Position numbers and translations under genes: made by a program. Shown in pieces: positions 1 through 9,447 of a stretch of DNA of 16,920 nucleotides (within the stretch, counting starts at the first letter, position 1; every line of letters begins with the position of its first letter). Origin of the DNA: Echinostoma caproni (lineage: Eukaryota > Platyhelminthes > Trematoda > Plagiorchiida > Echinostomatidae). Under the pieces are notes generated by a model. The model was not told where the DNA came from, made no database searches, and saw nothing but the letters and a program-made list of their open reading frames with translations. The stretch covers positions 10,189 to 27,108 of the forward strand of contig UZAN01041117.1 of the NCBI GenBank assembly GCA_900618425.1, given 5' to 3'.

Positions 1-99
1 ATTGGGTTGGTATTAATGATAGAGACTTGCACTTTTTGCAACTGTCTTTTAATTAGGATCGTTGGGATACGTATCGTGGGATCAGGTTTGGCAATAGTT
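1..99 (+). repeat. 3' part of a Ty3/gypsy LTR (truncated by window start)
   Basis: From about 22 to 114 this stretch aligns by eye with 4140-4244, at roughly three quarters identity over the better-conserved 47-114. It sits directly upstream of a primer-binding-like site and a gag reading frame, as expected for the 3' part of a 5' LTR. The LTR start is outside the window. The exact 3' boundary near 99 is inferred from the following TGG of the primer-binding site, because no clean CA terminus is visible. Confidence 0.6.
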
Positions 100-114
100 T
101 GGCGAGACACAACA
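100..114 (+). other. candidate primer-binding site of the Ty3/gypsy element
   Basis: TGGCGAGACACAACA begins with TGG, which would pair with the CCA end of a tRNA, and lies between the LTR-like part and the gag start codon at 117. The third LTR copy has a matching site, TAGCGAGCCACGACA, at 4230-4244. Which tRNA it matches cannot be decided by eye, and both copies are probably mutated. Confidence 0.45.
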
Positions 115-116
115 AA

Positions 117-1100
117 ATGGGGAATGAGATAATTGGAAATTTCAATGAATTTTTCGGCAGACCATAGTTCCAGCGCCTGTTAATGTAGCAACAGAATCCG
201 ATTGGAGGTCAACTGAAACTGATCGAATCGTTGTTGACGTAGCGGCTCAACCTGCAGACAAAAGATTCAAATTCTCGTTAATTCCAGGCCAGCTCTACCG
301 AAATGCTTGCCAATTCAATCACTGGATCCAAACGTGATTCTGATGCTGGTCACACTTTCAAAGCGTGGTTCAATCCCGGGGAAGACGTGTTTCATGCATG
401 AAAATTACACCTGCTAGTCCGGAAATTTGAAACCAACACCGACTCCAGATGTTTTGATCGTGTTCTTCGCAAACAATTCAAAGTTGTGGAATTCGAGGAA
501 GCAATGGTACACAGTTGTCAGAAATCCTTGTTGAGTCAGATTCATTGTTCGGTATTTGTTACGAGGGTCTGAGAGAGGATTATGACATGCTTACGGATCG
601 AGTCATTCATGATTGCGAACGGTTCAAATTTCGACCATTGACCAATGAGCAACGATTCAGGTGCCTCATTTACATCAGAGCAATGCATAATAATCCAGAA
701 GATGCCGACATTCGAACCCGTTTACTATCCGAACTTGATCAGGACCCGGATATGAACCTGCAGTCTCGTGTGGTGGAGCACATTTTTTCTCCCTGAATCA
801 TGACGCTGCGTACGTCCAACAGAAGACTTTAATAGCTGACATCCTTTCAATGCATTGCCTAAAAAATCAGACATCTATGACGAACTTCAAATCCTTGAAA
901 GACCCCACAAGTGAGCCACCCTCTAAATGTTGATCGTGTGACGTACGGCATTTTGTCCGTTATTGTCCTTTCAAAAAGCACATTTGTCAAAAGTGCAACA
1001 AACGACGTCACACGGGATAATGCTGATGGTCAACGAGACATAATCAAACCAGACAGAAAGCAGTTCATACAAATTTCAACAAACGATTCTCAGAAGCACG
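117..1100 (+). pseudogene. gag: gag polyprotein of a Ty3/gypsy retrotransposon, frameshifted
   Basis: This is a decayed capsid/nucleocapsid gene. The reading begins at ATG 117, 3 nt after the candidate primer-binding site. It stops at 165 and continues in other frames: about 164-337, then 333-516 with a stop at 399, then 515-796, the longest open piece. The 515-796 piece contains the CERFKF, FRCLIYIRAM and DADIRTRLL blocks that I recognise as capsid sequence of fluke Ty3/gypsy elements. Downstream, in the frame of 928, are two zinc knuckles. The first is CX2CX3HX4C with codons at 928, 937, 949 and 964, and has a stop codon inside it. The second is CX2CX4HX3C at 985, 994, 1009 and 1021, again interrupted by a stop. 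At least four frame changes plus several stops make it non-functional. Family assignment is from motif memory, not a search. Confidence 0.8.
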
Positions 1101-1108
1101 CCCAGTAG

Positions 1109-1369
1109 TTGCGGCCTTTCAAATATAGCCAGCCACATAAAAAATCCCCCATTGTTTTCATCAATGTTGAACCATACAAACTGTAGCCGGACACAGCCTC
1201 GGACATCACTCTAATCTCCAGAGACACATGGAACCGCACCGAGAAGGTAGCAATTATTAAATCCACCGAAAAGGCGAAGAATGCTTCAGGAGGTGAATTG
1301 AAATTAACTAGTAAAGTCAACTCTGACATTTCTGTCCGAATTATTAGGGCAAAAGAACTTTTTATCTGA
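1109..1369 (+). pseudogene. retropepsin-like aspartic protease remnant of the Ty3/gypsy element
   Basis: In the frame of 1109 the translation contains DTASDITLISRDTW, starting at 1190. This carries the D-T-A active-site triad of LTR-retrotransposon proteases and the usual following segment. It is followed about 20 residues later by NASGGELKLTSKV, which fits the next conserved strand of these proteases. One stop (TAG at 1184) lies two codons before the catalytic Asp, and the frame ends at 1369. It follows the gag zinc knuckles directly, in the expected gag-protease order. The enzyme would process the Gag-Pol polyprotein inside virus-like particles, but this copy is broken. Confidence 0.75.
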
Positions 1370-1439
1370 TCTATCGCCTCAATCTAAATCTCCTTATTCT
1401 TGATTAGATCGAGAAGTTCGCATTGTACTATGCATCCAT

Positions 1440-1655
1440 GAGTGAGGTGTGCCCTCAAGTTCTCAAAGGGAATGCCATCGACCGGATCCGCTCCCTCCCA
1501 TTTATCCGCGATCGAACGGCCAAGCGGAGTTATTTGTCGATAGTTTTAAACGGGCACTACGAAATCGAAAAGTGGAAGGGCAATCCCAAAATACGGAAGT
1601 ACATCTCAACAGAGAATGTGTCAGGGGAAGCCTAACTTTCTCCTGGTAATTCTCG
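1440..1655 (+). pseudogene. integrase catalytic core fragment (Ty3/gypsy), RT and RNase H deleted before it
   Basis: The 1449-1649 frame contains YPRSNGQAELFVDSFKRAL, which is the end of the DDE integrase core. The Glu of NGQAE (codon 1527-1529) is at the position of the third catalytic acid. The normal PHHP-like lead-in is degraded to PPIYPRSNG. The first two catalytic Asp residues and the zinc-binding N-terminal domain are not visible. Only about 80 bp separate the end of the protease frame (1369) from this fragment, whereas an intact element would carry well over 1 kb of reverse transcriptase, RNase H and integrase N-terminus there. A large internal deletion is therefore inferred. Downstream the expected continuation of integrase cannot be followed past about 1650. 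Confidence 0.75.
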
Positions 1656-1791
1656 CGGTTTGCATTTGAAGTGGATTGGGAATAGTCGCCCCAGTGAGAA
1701 TGTGTCGGTGTTTCCTCGAGAATTGAGTGTGCGAACTCGTGCATCTCTCATCATCACCGCAGTTGTAACCCCTACTCCTGGCGGACGACCA

Positions 1792-1938
1792 TACCTTTTA
1801 CAATCGAAGTTGTCCCAATATCATTTCACGTTGTCCTAGTATCATTTCAAGCTGACTTGCTGAGATCATTGACGCGGAGAATCTTATGAACTGTTCAAAC
1901 CTCCCGGTGTTGTTTGGATAACCACCATGCCCGCGACG
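1792..1938 (-). repeat. inverted LTR fragment of the same Ty3/gypsy family
   Basis: The reverse complement of this stretch aligns with the start of the LTR copy at 3944-4075. Shared landmarks are a GGTGRTYATCCA block, AGGYTTGAACAG, TCYGCGTC, and GAAATGATATTGGGACAACTT. Alignment is lost beyond AAAGGT on both sides of the comparison. It contains a tandem 21-bp duplication (1809-1829 and 1830-1850, three differences) that is single in the 3944 copy. The orientation is opposite to the gag-integrase remnant next to it, so it is a separate insertion or a rearranged LTR. A competing reading, that the shared segment is the C-terminal end of a polyprotein, is possible because both copies show partial reading frames. 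Confidence 0.55.
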
Positions 1939-1949
1939 CCAAATTGTGT

Positions 1950-2870
1950 TAATCAGAATAGTACTGAATGCAGGAATACGAGAACCCGTAATGTACTGCT
2001 CAGAACTGAATTGGCTCCAACCCGAACTGCGGACACCAATGAAATACACGAGGAATTGATAGCAGCAAATGCTTATATTTATTGATGGAATTAGATCATG
2101 TTTTATAGAATGTAATAGTCCATATGACTGGCTGAACGAGCGCCCTCCAATCACTTAACAGTTTGCACCGACGAATCATATGTACTAACTCGGATGTCAT
2201 GTTCGCCCGGTGTATCATTGGTCGAGCTTCTTGAACGGTGATTGGATAACATAAAAATGTACCTGCATGGATTGCGATCACGGAAATCTGGATCACCACA
2301 ACAGTACAGTTTTCTTTACTTCCAGTCCAAGCGCAGAGAGGGGGCTAGACGATTGTGAGAAGTGCCTCTTTCACACGCTTCAAGACACATTACATACAAA
2401 TTGATTATTTATCTTCATATTACGCGTACGCCTACGCGTCTCTCTCTCTCTCCCTCTGTGCATGTGGTCATCCTCCTCCTCCCGAGAAGTCATATCGTGC
2501 CATACGCCGTTGCTACCAAAGGATCATGCGCGATCAACGCTTGAGCCATCGCTCATCTCCGTTGCAATAGAATAAAATCCACAAGCTACACCGCAAGTGG
2601 TTGCAATAGGACACCATTTGATCATGCTAGATCTATATACGCATCAGTGGTGACCAGATTCACATCGAGTTTATTCGACAATTTCAGGTTATATTCCATC
2701 TCTGTGATGTTACCACAGAAGCACCTTCAAATACTGAACAATCGAAATGATCATTTTGATCATGTATCCGGAAAGGAGCGAGTTATCTCTATCATTAAAC
2801 TGGCGGTGATGACCAGTGGTAACGTCACCAAATTATCGATCCGCGGACGTGTATTCGCATCCCATCACCA
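1950..2870. other. no recognisable gene; short palindromes and a CT microsatellite
   Basis: The short reading frames here, on both strands, match nothing I recognise. Visible structure is limited to a 7-bp inverted repeat ACGCGTA/TACGCGT at 2422-2439, a CT run at 2439-2457, and a perfect ATGATCA-TTT-TGATCAT hairpin at 2747-2763. The minus-strand frame at 2096-2299 could be old retroelement sequence, but no motif supports this. Confidence 0.4.
2439..2457. repeat. CT microsatellite
   Basis: A run of TC/CT dinucleotides with one CC interruption lies directly after a 7-bp inverted repeat (ACGCGTA-CGCC-TACGCGT). Confidence 0.8.
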
Positions 2871-2872
2871 CC

Positions 2873-2962
2873 GCTTCACTCACCATTGTGTGTTGTATGG
2901 CAGAGCTTTGATTGGTTGCTTCACTTTTCTTGAAAATTGTATGGTTTATTCAACAAAAGAAG
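2873..2962 (+). repeat. 90-bp dispersed repeat, copy 1
   Basis: This matches 5543-5634 in the same orientation. Shared blocks include TTCRCTCA, TGTGTTRTATGGCAG, CTTTGATTGG, GAAAATTGT and ATTCAAYAAAAG. Identity fades on both sides, so the unit seen is about 90 bp. I do not know the family. The TATA-like TGTATGG, the ATTGG (reverse CCAAT) and a terminal AATAAA-like block would fit the core of an LTR, but this is inference. Confidence 0.65.
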
Positions 2963-2964
2963 TA

Positions 2965-3940
2965 CGGATTCTGAATTTGATAATCTTTATCACTAACATC
3001 ATATAGACCTAACAAAACACTTTCAACAAACAAAGTAAGCTGGGCGAATTAAGGCTAAGGTACAGCATTCACCACCGTCTAATGCGAACTGGCTTCGAAC
3101 AATCTTATTACCAAATAAACCGAGCAGAATACCGTAATGTGCTCAAAAGATTATGGGGACAATTCAGTTTATGGATTCAGTCTCACGACAGCAACACCAC
3201 CGTGATCGTTCTTAAAATAATGAATACCGAAACCATCATCAATCAGAAACTATGAAAGTGTTTGATAGCTTAGTAAATATTAGAACATCAGAGCACCTTC
3301 TCCACATAATGGAGATTAACGCCTGATAAACCACTTTGCTATAATTTTCCGGCTTTGTGTTCACGGTAGTCTTCAATGCTTGAAAGCAACTCAAAGCACG
3401 GCATACCTAATTCGCGCACACTACGAGTGATGCACTCTGTTTGTTGTCAGGCTCTTGAAAACCGACGGACATCAAGTGACGCATGACTGTTGGGAGTATA
3501 GCACTATGTCGCATGCTCATGCATAAATGTCTAATTCACCATACCTCCGCTTTCCATACAATTGACCCAAATTACCTGTCTAGACTTTAGGATGACGTAG
3601 CGACAAACAATGAAAAATTTCCAATGAACAAGTGACCATGTTTTGTTTAAAATGTCCTTTTTGATCTAGGACTTTCGAGAAGATAATGGATACATGTTGA
3701 ATCGTATTTCCGCACGTATCTGGATCTACTGACCTCTTGCAGTTTGGTGCCATATGGTTGCTCCTTTAGTACTAAAACCGGCTGAAGGTGTCTGGAACAT
3801 TAAAAAGCATTGTGTGAAACAAAGCATGAACCGGCAAAATGGATTTCTCACTAAGAATATCTCGAGATTTGGGCCGTGTGACCGAGGCTCTTGTCACAAT
3901 TTACCAACTCCCTCGCCACGCTCTGACGTAAGGTAAAGAA
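2965..3940. other. no recognisable feature
   Basis: Short broken frames only. A TTCGAAGCC block at about 3090 on the minus strand resembles part of a tRNA B-box, but no convincing A-box or stem accompanies it. The 60-codon frame at 3754-3936 has no recognised motif and runs up to the LTR copy that starts near 3944. Confidence 0.4.
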
Positions 3941-3943
3941 AAG

Positions 3944-4229
3944 TGTCCTGTATGGTGATCATCCAGACATCGCTGAGAGGCTTGAACAGATTATGGGACT
4001 GTCTGCGTCGACGAGGTCAACGAGACAACCGGACATCTCGAAATGATATTGGGACAACTTGAATAGCAAAGGTGTACACTGTGATCGACCCCAACCATAT
4101 ATATCACACCTTTATACCCTCCTTGATCTACGTTTGACCGGCACTGCCAACATAGGCTTATTGTGTTTGCCGCTGTCTTTTAACTGGGATCGTTAGGTTA
4201 TGCATTGTGGGACCAGGTTATGTGATAGT
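3944..4229 (+). repeat. LTR of the Ty3/gypsy family, near-complete copy
   Basis: This copy links the other two. Its first part matches the inverted fragment at 1792-1938 and its last part (4140-4229) matches the LTR end at the window start. It begins with TG (TGTCCT at 3944). It has a TATA-like stretch TATATAT at 4098-4104 and TTTATACCC nearby, as expected of an LTR promoter. It is followed at 4230-4244 by a primer-binding-like site, so it appears to be a 5' LTR. The body that should follow is absent. Boundaries are estimates. Confidence 0.6.
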
Positions 4230-4250
4230 TAGCGAGCCACGACAATAAGG
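4230..4250 (+). other. primer-binding site and leader remnant of a second gypsy copy
   Basis: TAGCGAGCCACGACA at 4230-4244 corresponds to the site at 100-114. The next bases (ATAAGG) align with the AAATGG that holds the gag start codon at 117, but the ATG is mutated and no gag sequence follows. Similarity stops by about 4262. Confidence 0.45.
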
Positions 4251-4264
4251 CAATTAACAAAAGT

Positions 4265-5540
4265 AGCTCTCATCTACTTGTTTGGTTTTCCCGGTGAAAA
4301 TATTAGTCACACCTTGACCAACAGAAGGACTAAAGAATAAAGACACTCTGGGCTACAAAGAAGATTGTTTCTTGCAGTGATTTTTTTCTGAAAAGTAACA
4401 CAAATTACAAAAATTATTCTCATAGCATTAGAAACAACTTTGTGGGTTCCTTCTCATTATGTTAAAATCCATTATCAAGAAGAGGAGTATATTTGTCGGA
4501 CGGTACTTTGATTCCATTGCACCATTGCCTCAAGAGAATTAACTTGGTATCTCTTTTGTTTGAGGTTATTTTTATTTCCCAACGCTAGGAAAATGAAATA
4601 AGACTTTTCGAATTCATATTTGCTGCAGAAGCACAAAACCTGCGATTCATTTTTCAACGCTTCGTCGTACATGAATTCCCGATGACGATGACTCCACGAA
4701 TGCAAAATTCTGTCAAAATGTTTCTTTTCTCTCGCATATATTATGGGGTACTGAATTCAGTTTGAGGAACGTCATATCATCGCGTATCCAACGTCGCGGT
4801 TGAGCCTACAAACATAAAAAGTAGCCGCCTTTCATTACACACTGCATAGTTTGCAAAACTAACGAGGTTCAATAATTGCTTGACTGCTGGGGCATGTATA
4901 TTCACCTCTCAAAGTGAAAATTTAGTTAAAATGAACTGAGATAATTAGGTTTGTCCCCCAAAAAACGAACAACACTAATTATAATGAGATCTGATAGTCT
5001 TTGACGATGCACGTGATTAAGCAATGTCAATTGGTATCATACGAAAAAGACGAAATTTCGCCTGAAATCTCTATAATCTTTAAAATTAATCCGATTGATT
5101 TACTTTTAACGATATTTCAGTTTACTTAAGAAAGTTTGCAATAAGTCCCTCAAAGCCGATGCGAAACACATTTTGGCTAGCATTTTGCAGTCTGTCGATA
5201 AAAACGAAATTATCCACACGTATATTACTGGAAACTACTAAAGATAGCATCTCAGGTGACCAGGGGATAGACACGTGTGCAACGTTATGTATTATCTATT
5301 TGCTTTTATTAATTTTAGAATTAAATGTGAGAAACTATTTCCAATTCGTATTGAGCACAAAAGGTGTTTTTATTTATTCCAAAGATGCCAAACTTTTTTA
5401 AAATTATTTTGGCTGCCTGTGTGAGGCTATTGTATTGTATTCATGCAAAATCAGCTAATTTTCCACCTAAAACTGTTCGCCTTTTCGTTGGATTGTGTTT
5501 CAGTTCATTTACAGCACTATCACATTTCCAATCTCAACAT
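4265..5540. other. AT-rich stretch without recognisable genes
   Basis: A 76-codon minus-strand frame (4475-4705) and an 80-codon plus-strand frame (5159-5401) carry no motif I recognise, and their composition looks like chance frames in AT-rich DNA. No RNA gene or repeat was seen. Confidence 0.4.
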
Positions 5541-5542
5541 AC

Positions 5543-5634
5543 CTTCGCTCATTCTGTGTTATATGGCAGCCCTTTGATTGGCCGCTTCCCCTATCCGGGA
5601 AAATTGTGTCATTATGTATTCAATAAAAGGAAGG
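5543..5634 (+). repeat. 90-bp dispersed repeat, copy 2
   Basis: This is the partner of 2873-2962 in the same orientation. It carries TTATATGGCAG, CCTTTGATTGG and, at its end, TTCAATAAAAGG with an AATAAA polyadenylation-like signal. The spacing of TATA-like block, ATTGG block and AATAAA within 90 bp would suit an LTR core, but no retroelement coding region is adjacent. Confidence 0.65.
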
Positions 5635-5639
5635 AAAAA

Positions 5640-6060
5640 TGAAAAACACGAACTAAATACAACAACTATATCTGTCGTGATCATTGTCGTTGCCCAGTTT
5701 CAAGTTCGATAAAACTATGGCACATCATCATATAATTCTTCGCTACTTCACAAACCGTCAATTTAGATAGAATATTCGATAACGTAAATGATTTATCTTC
5801 CCTTTCTCATGTCATTTTATATTAAAAGAATGTCTAGAGAACGGTTGGCTACTTTGGATGGAGACAGGCTGATTGTAATGGTGACAGCGGAACATAATTT
5901 GAATGCCATCTGGCATTTCACAATATTTATTACTATAAAGTTGCTGAAGTTCTGCTTATTAAATGGATAAATGTATCCACAGTTATGAATTTACCTTTTA
6001 TTACTTGGCCGCTTAAGAAAAAAGAACAGTCTTCTGTTTGAATTGCGCACAGATCATAAT
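5640..6060. other. no recognisable feature
   Basis: Only a 60-codon frame (5788-5970) without motifs. Near 6018-6025 the minus strand has a run of T (TTTTTTCTT) that could act as a Pol III terminator for the tRNA-like body just beyond 6061, although it lies about 40 nt past its end. Confidence 0.35.
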
Positions 6061-6139
6061 CTTCAGTGGGATTTGAACCCAGGCGTGGATGCCACCTTTG
6101 CTTTTGAACAACGCATGCTCTACCAACCGAGTTTCGAAG
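6061..6139 (-). repeat. tRNA-like body (SINE head or tRNA pseudogene)
   Basis: Reading the minus strand, an A-box-like segment ACTCGGTTGGTAGAGC lies in the D-arm position and a B-box GGTTCAAATCC occurs at 6069-6079 with a T-stem of four good pairs. The acceptor ends pair only partly (CTTC with GAAG). The span between the boxes is longer than in a normal class I tRNA and no clear anticodon stem forms. It is therefore tRNA-derived but not a believable functional tRNA. It is head-to-head with the plus-strand SINE-like copy at 6168-6365. Confidence 0.65.
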
Positions 6140-6167
6140 CCACAACGTAAAGCCTGCTAAAGCATGC

Positions 6168-6365
6168 TAACTGGTGGATTTCGCATGCCTCTGTAAATTC
6201 TACGGGGGACCCAAAAGTAAAAACGTCAGCGCTGTCGATGTGTGGCCTCTTAGCTCTGCTGAGGTAGCGTGCACTTTACACATGCGTAGGTTGCGTCCAA
6301 GCACGAGTTCGAATCCCAACAAGCCCAGTCATATTTTCACATTTCAATCATTTATTACGAATCTT
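6168..6365 (+). repeat. tRNA-derived SINE-like repeat, copy 1
   Basis: This aligns with the minus strand of 12425-12612 along almost its whole length. The 5' part shares GTGGAT, ATGCCTCTGT, an AAAA run and CAGYGCTRTCG. The tRNA-like centre shares TGTGGCCTC and AGCTC. The B-box-like AGTTCGAATCC is at 6306-6316. The 3' part shares TTTTCACA. The tRNA-like D-arm region runs about 6244-6270. No poly-A or simple-repeat tail is obvious. The conserved part before the tRNA-like body is unusual, because tRNA-derived SINEs normally start at the tRNA 5' end. The family is not recognised. Confidence 0.65.
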
Positions 6366-7430
6366 TTTATGTACAAGCTTAACTTACCGCGACCCATGAC
6401 CTGAGATGATGAAAATCGAAATTTGGATCACAGGAGGAATTTTAAAAAAAGCATAAAAAATGAGTAGACTGATTGATCTGGATCTGTAAGAAGGTGTTTT
6501 TCATTAGCATTGAATGAAACTAGAACGTTTATCACTTCTAAGGTGACTACCTCGGTGCTTGCGCCGACATGGTAGTTCATTCCAAGCAGATGCTCAGTTT
6601 CAGAGTGATTGATCCTTCAAATCAAATAATGCTGTCACATCTTTATCCTGAATTGTCTTCCTATTTTTAATTGCATCTTAAACAATATTTGAACTATTCC
6701 GTTGTCCAGAGAGTTTATTCACCGGGTTTGAAGTAAATATCAAAGAGATATGTTATTTGTGGGGCAGGGTGTTTCTTCCTATCCAGAAGATGAAACCGCG
6801 TACTGTTGCTTCAGTGACTATGACTATTCAGTTATTCTTGGTTGATGATGCAGTGAAAAATGGTGGACACAATGAGGTGAATATACGGGTTTTGGGTTTG
6901 AGTGGGTACTGTTTCCGTGATAGAAAGTATTATCATGAATCACGGGGAAACTAGCTGATTTCATGGATAGAGTTGATTGATGGTTCCTGATCATCTGAAC
7001 ACATGTCTTAGAAACCTAATTGACAATAATTGATAACACGTTGGTCGACTTGTCCGGTTATAGTTGTCTGAGATTTACATATGATTTTCACTCTGCAGTT
7101 ACCTCGACTGTCCTTGGAGTTCAAATCAGTTTGGCGCATAAGGACGACCAGCACCCTAGCGGACTGTTTGGTTTCTGCAAGCAAACCGGCATGTCCCGTA
7201 GTCAGTTCACTGTATCGGATACTGAGCTGTTTAATTTTGATTTCAAACCTTAACAAGTTACGGATAGGAAATCATCTGTGGTTTAAATACACTGTGGTGA
7301 TCCTGGCCTACAAGATGACACATACCACGGAGCAACACGTTATAGCTTTCGGACAACTGTAATGAAGCAAGCTTCGCAGGCGACTTCAGCAATGCGCGTA
7401 CGTGTCACAGCCTCTGAACTATAAATCGTA
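6366..7430. other. no recognisable gene
   Basis: Overlapping frames of 65-93 codons on both strands occur at 6757-6954 and 7008-7362, with no family motif. Mutually overlapping frames on both strands of 7008-7256 are the typical picture of chance frames. Confidence 0.35.
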
Positions 7431-7439
7431 GGCTGATTG

Positions 7440-7720
7440 CATCAACTAATTAGAAAACGTGCGGGCTAGACAGAAACTGAACAAAGGCCGGAATCCTAGA
7501 ACGCGATTGGCGGAGACCTGGACGACCAATGAGCATGTTTTGTACATATTATGTTAACCTGGTTAATTTCTTTCAATAAACGAACTACTACTCCTGTGAT
7601 CTTTTCTTCGCGTCTCGGTTACGTAAGATACTGCGTGCAAGTATCAGTGTGATCCAGTGCTTACGTTGCGTCCATGATTTCTAATCCGTGATTCATATTC
7701 CGTGATTCGTATTTCGTGTT
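7440..7720 (+). repeat. possible 3' end of an unidentified retroelement
   Basis: The stretch has an AATAAA at 7575-7580 (within TTTCAATAAACGAAC), followed by a C/T-rich part. It then has a 14-bp tandem duplication TCCGTGATTCATAT / TCCGTGATTCGTAT (7685-7712) with a partial third unit to 7718. The layout recalls the R-U5 part of an LTR or the 3' UTR of a LINE. No coding domain supports either, and no second copy is present in this window. Confidence 0.25.
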
Positions 7721-7859
7721 CAGTGCGTGCTACTCAAATTACAACTATTACATGCACTCAAAGTGTCTACCGCTGATTTTATTCAGAGTTAGTAGTTATA
7801 ACTTCCCAAAGTTTAGGCGGAAATCTTAATCAGTATGATCATCATCAATTAAGTATCAA

Positions 7860-8890
7860 TGGAGAGGCCACTATCGCCGATAAATCATGAATCTAGACAC
7901 ATGCGGACTGATTTCTACTGGATGGTTATGTCGTACACACAATCCGGAAATGCAGCATTGAATGCCGACGTCGGTCTTCTTATCCTTGGATCGGACACTT
8001 GTACATTGCTGAACGTTAATGAGCTTGCAGCATGCTTACCAACTAACCAAATGGTATCGGATTATTTCTGGACCGCCTGATGATTGCGATAATGACCACG
8101 AATGGCGACATATCACATACACTAGAATCCGTCCTACTTGGTCGTCCATACCTCTCCCAAAAGTGCACTGCACTAAGGAGTACCTCGATTTAAACGCAAG
8201 TTGTTTGGACGGAAGTGTGTTGTCCAAAGTGGACATCTACAGCGCTTCTAATGGTCATTCGGCCCGCTTTCCTGATTTCGTAATTGTTTTTTATGGATTT
8301 TCAGTAGTCATTCACCGATTTCTGTGTTCTTTCCTGTTATTTTAACCTGGAAATAACGCTACAGGACATCATTACCGTCGTTTATTTTCTGCTCTGGTCG
8401 TGGCAAGGTATGGACGCTCACGGACCCAATGACTCAATTTTCTGTCGGTGTATGTCATGTCACGTGATTTTAGGGGCCGATAAATCTTCTCCTATGTGTC
8501 TTGCCTTGATTCTATCCCACCCGAGGTAGCTTGACTGCAAGAAGTAGTCTGCTTTGACTGGATAAAAGTACAGTTCGGTTTTTAGGACATGACCTTGAGC
8601 CCCTACTCCCCACCCATTGATTTCATCGTGAAGACATATGACTGAAAGCGATGCGCCGCAAGTTCAGTTACATGAGTGAGGTCTGATTAAGCACCGGGAC
8701 ACACTGTTGTATCACGTTTATACGTACCACTATTAGTCACTAGGTGACAGTTGCGTACCTGGACGAACCACGGTTTTTGGTGCGTCATCGATAGCCTTAG
8801 TCAGGTATTAACTAAAAGCATGCTCCTCCCCTAGCTCGAGCTGTTTTTCGCTTGGATGACACGATCAGTGGTACTTTGATCACCAGATTT
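7860..8890. other. no recognisable gene
   Basis: Two overlapping plus-strand frames (7859-8080 and 8019-8345, up to 108 codons) match nothing I know. They overlap a minus-strand frame in the same place. A short palindrome GTCAC-TAG-GTGAC lies near 8736-8748. No regulatory or RNA feature is supported. Confidence 0.35.
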
Positions 8891-8943
8891 ATGATTCCAT
8901 CATCCCAGGATCGTCATCAAACTACATCTAGATGTCTGAAAGC

Positions 8944-8961
8944 GCNCCCCCCCCCCCCCGA
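8944..8961. other. poly-C homopolymer with ambiguous base (probable assembly scar)
   Basis: One N is followed by an unbroken run of about fifteen C. This is typical of a collapsed or misread homopolymer, and any frame passing through it is unreliable. Confidence 0.8.
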
Positions 8962-9447
8962 ACAACTGGCAAGCAGGTGAGCTGTTATGATCTGTCTCGA
9001 CACAAACCCAGGTATGAAATGGTTGACATTTCTTGCGCAAAATCGGTTCAGTAAAATACAAACTATGCGTCAGTTTCATTGCGTTGAACAATCTATGGAA
9101 ACTTACGTTTGCGACAGCAGTTCAACCTCTACCATATTTTCTGTGCAATTATCTTTAATCGATAACAGATTCTTTTTTTCAATTAACTAAACGAGAACCG
9201 GACGACTGAGTCTCACAAGTGTCGTCATTGTAATCAGGGATGTGAATGGTTTTAGCTCCATCGACTCTCAGAAGATCCGTTTACATTTTTCATCTTTGCC
9301 TACGGTTTATACATAATAAGAGATGTTAATTCAAGGTCACATCTTCCACCAAAGGTATAACAGAATCATAATGTCTGTATTCGAGAACTTTCAAAAGATA
9401 GTCCTCACTGATATTGTGAGCTAAAACACTGCCAAGTCACATCGTAT

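Noticed and set aside
1650..1800. Continuation of integrase or a chromodomain downstream of the NGQAE block
   Set aside because: No frame after about 1650 shows the expected conserved blocks, so the match could not be extended.
3085..3150. Minus-strand TTCGAAGCC as part of another tRNA-like repeat
   Set aside because: The B-box is incomplete, the A-box is not convincing and no acceptor or T-stem forms.
7859..8345. Two overlapping plus-strand frames as exons of a host gene
   Set aside because: No recognised domain, no clear splice-site pair joining them, and a minus-strand frame covers the same place.
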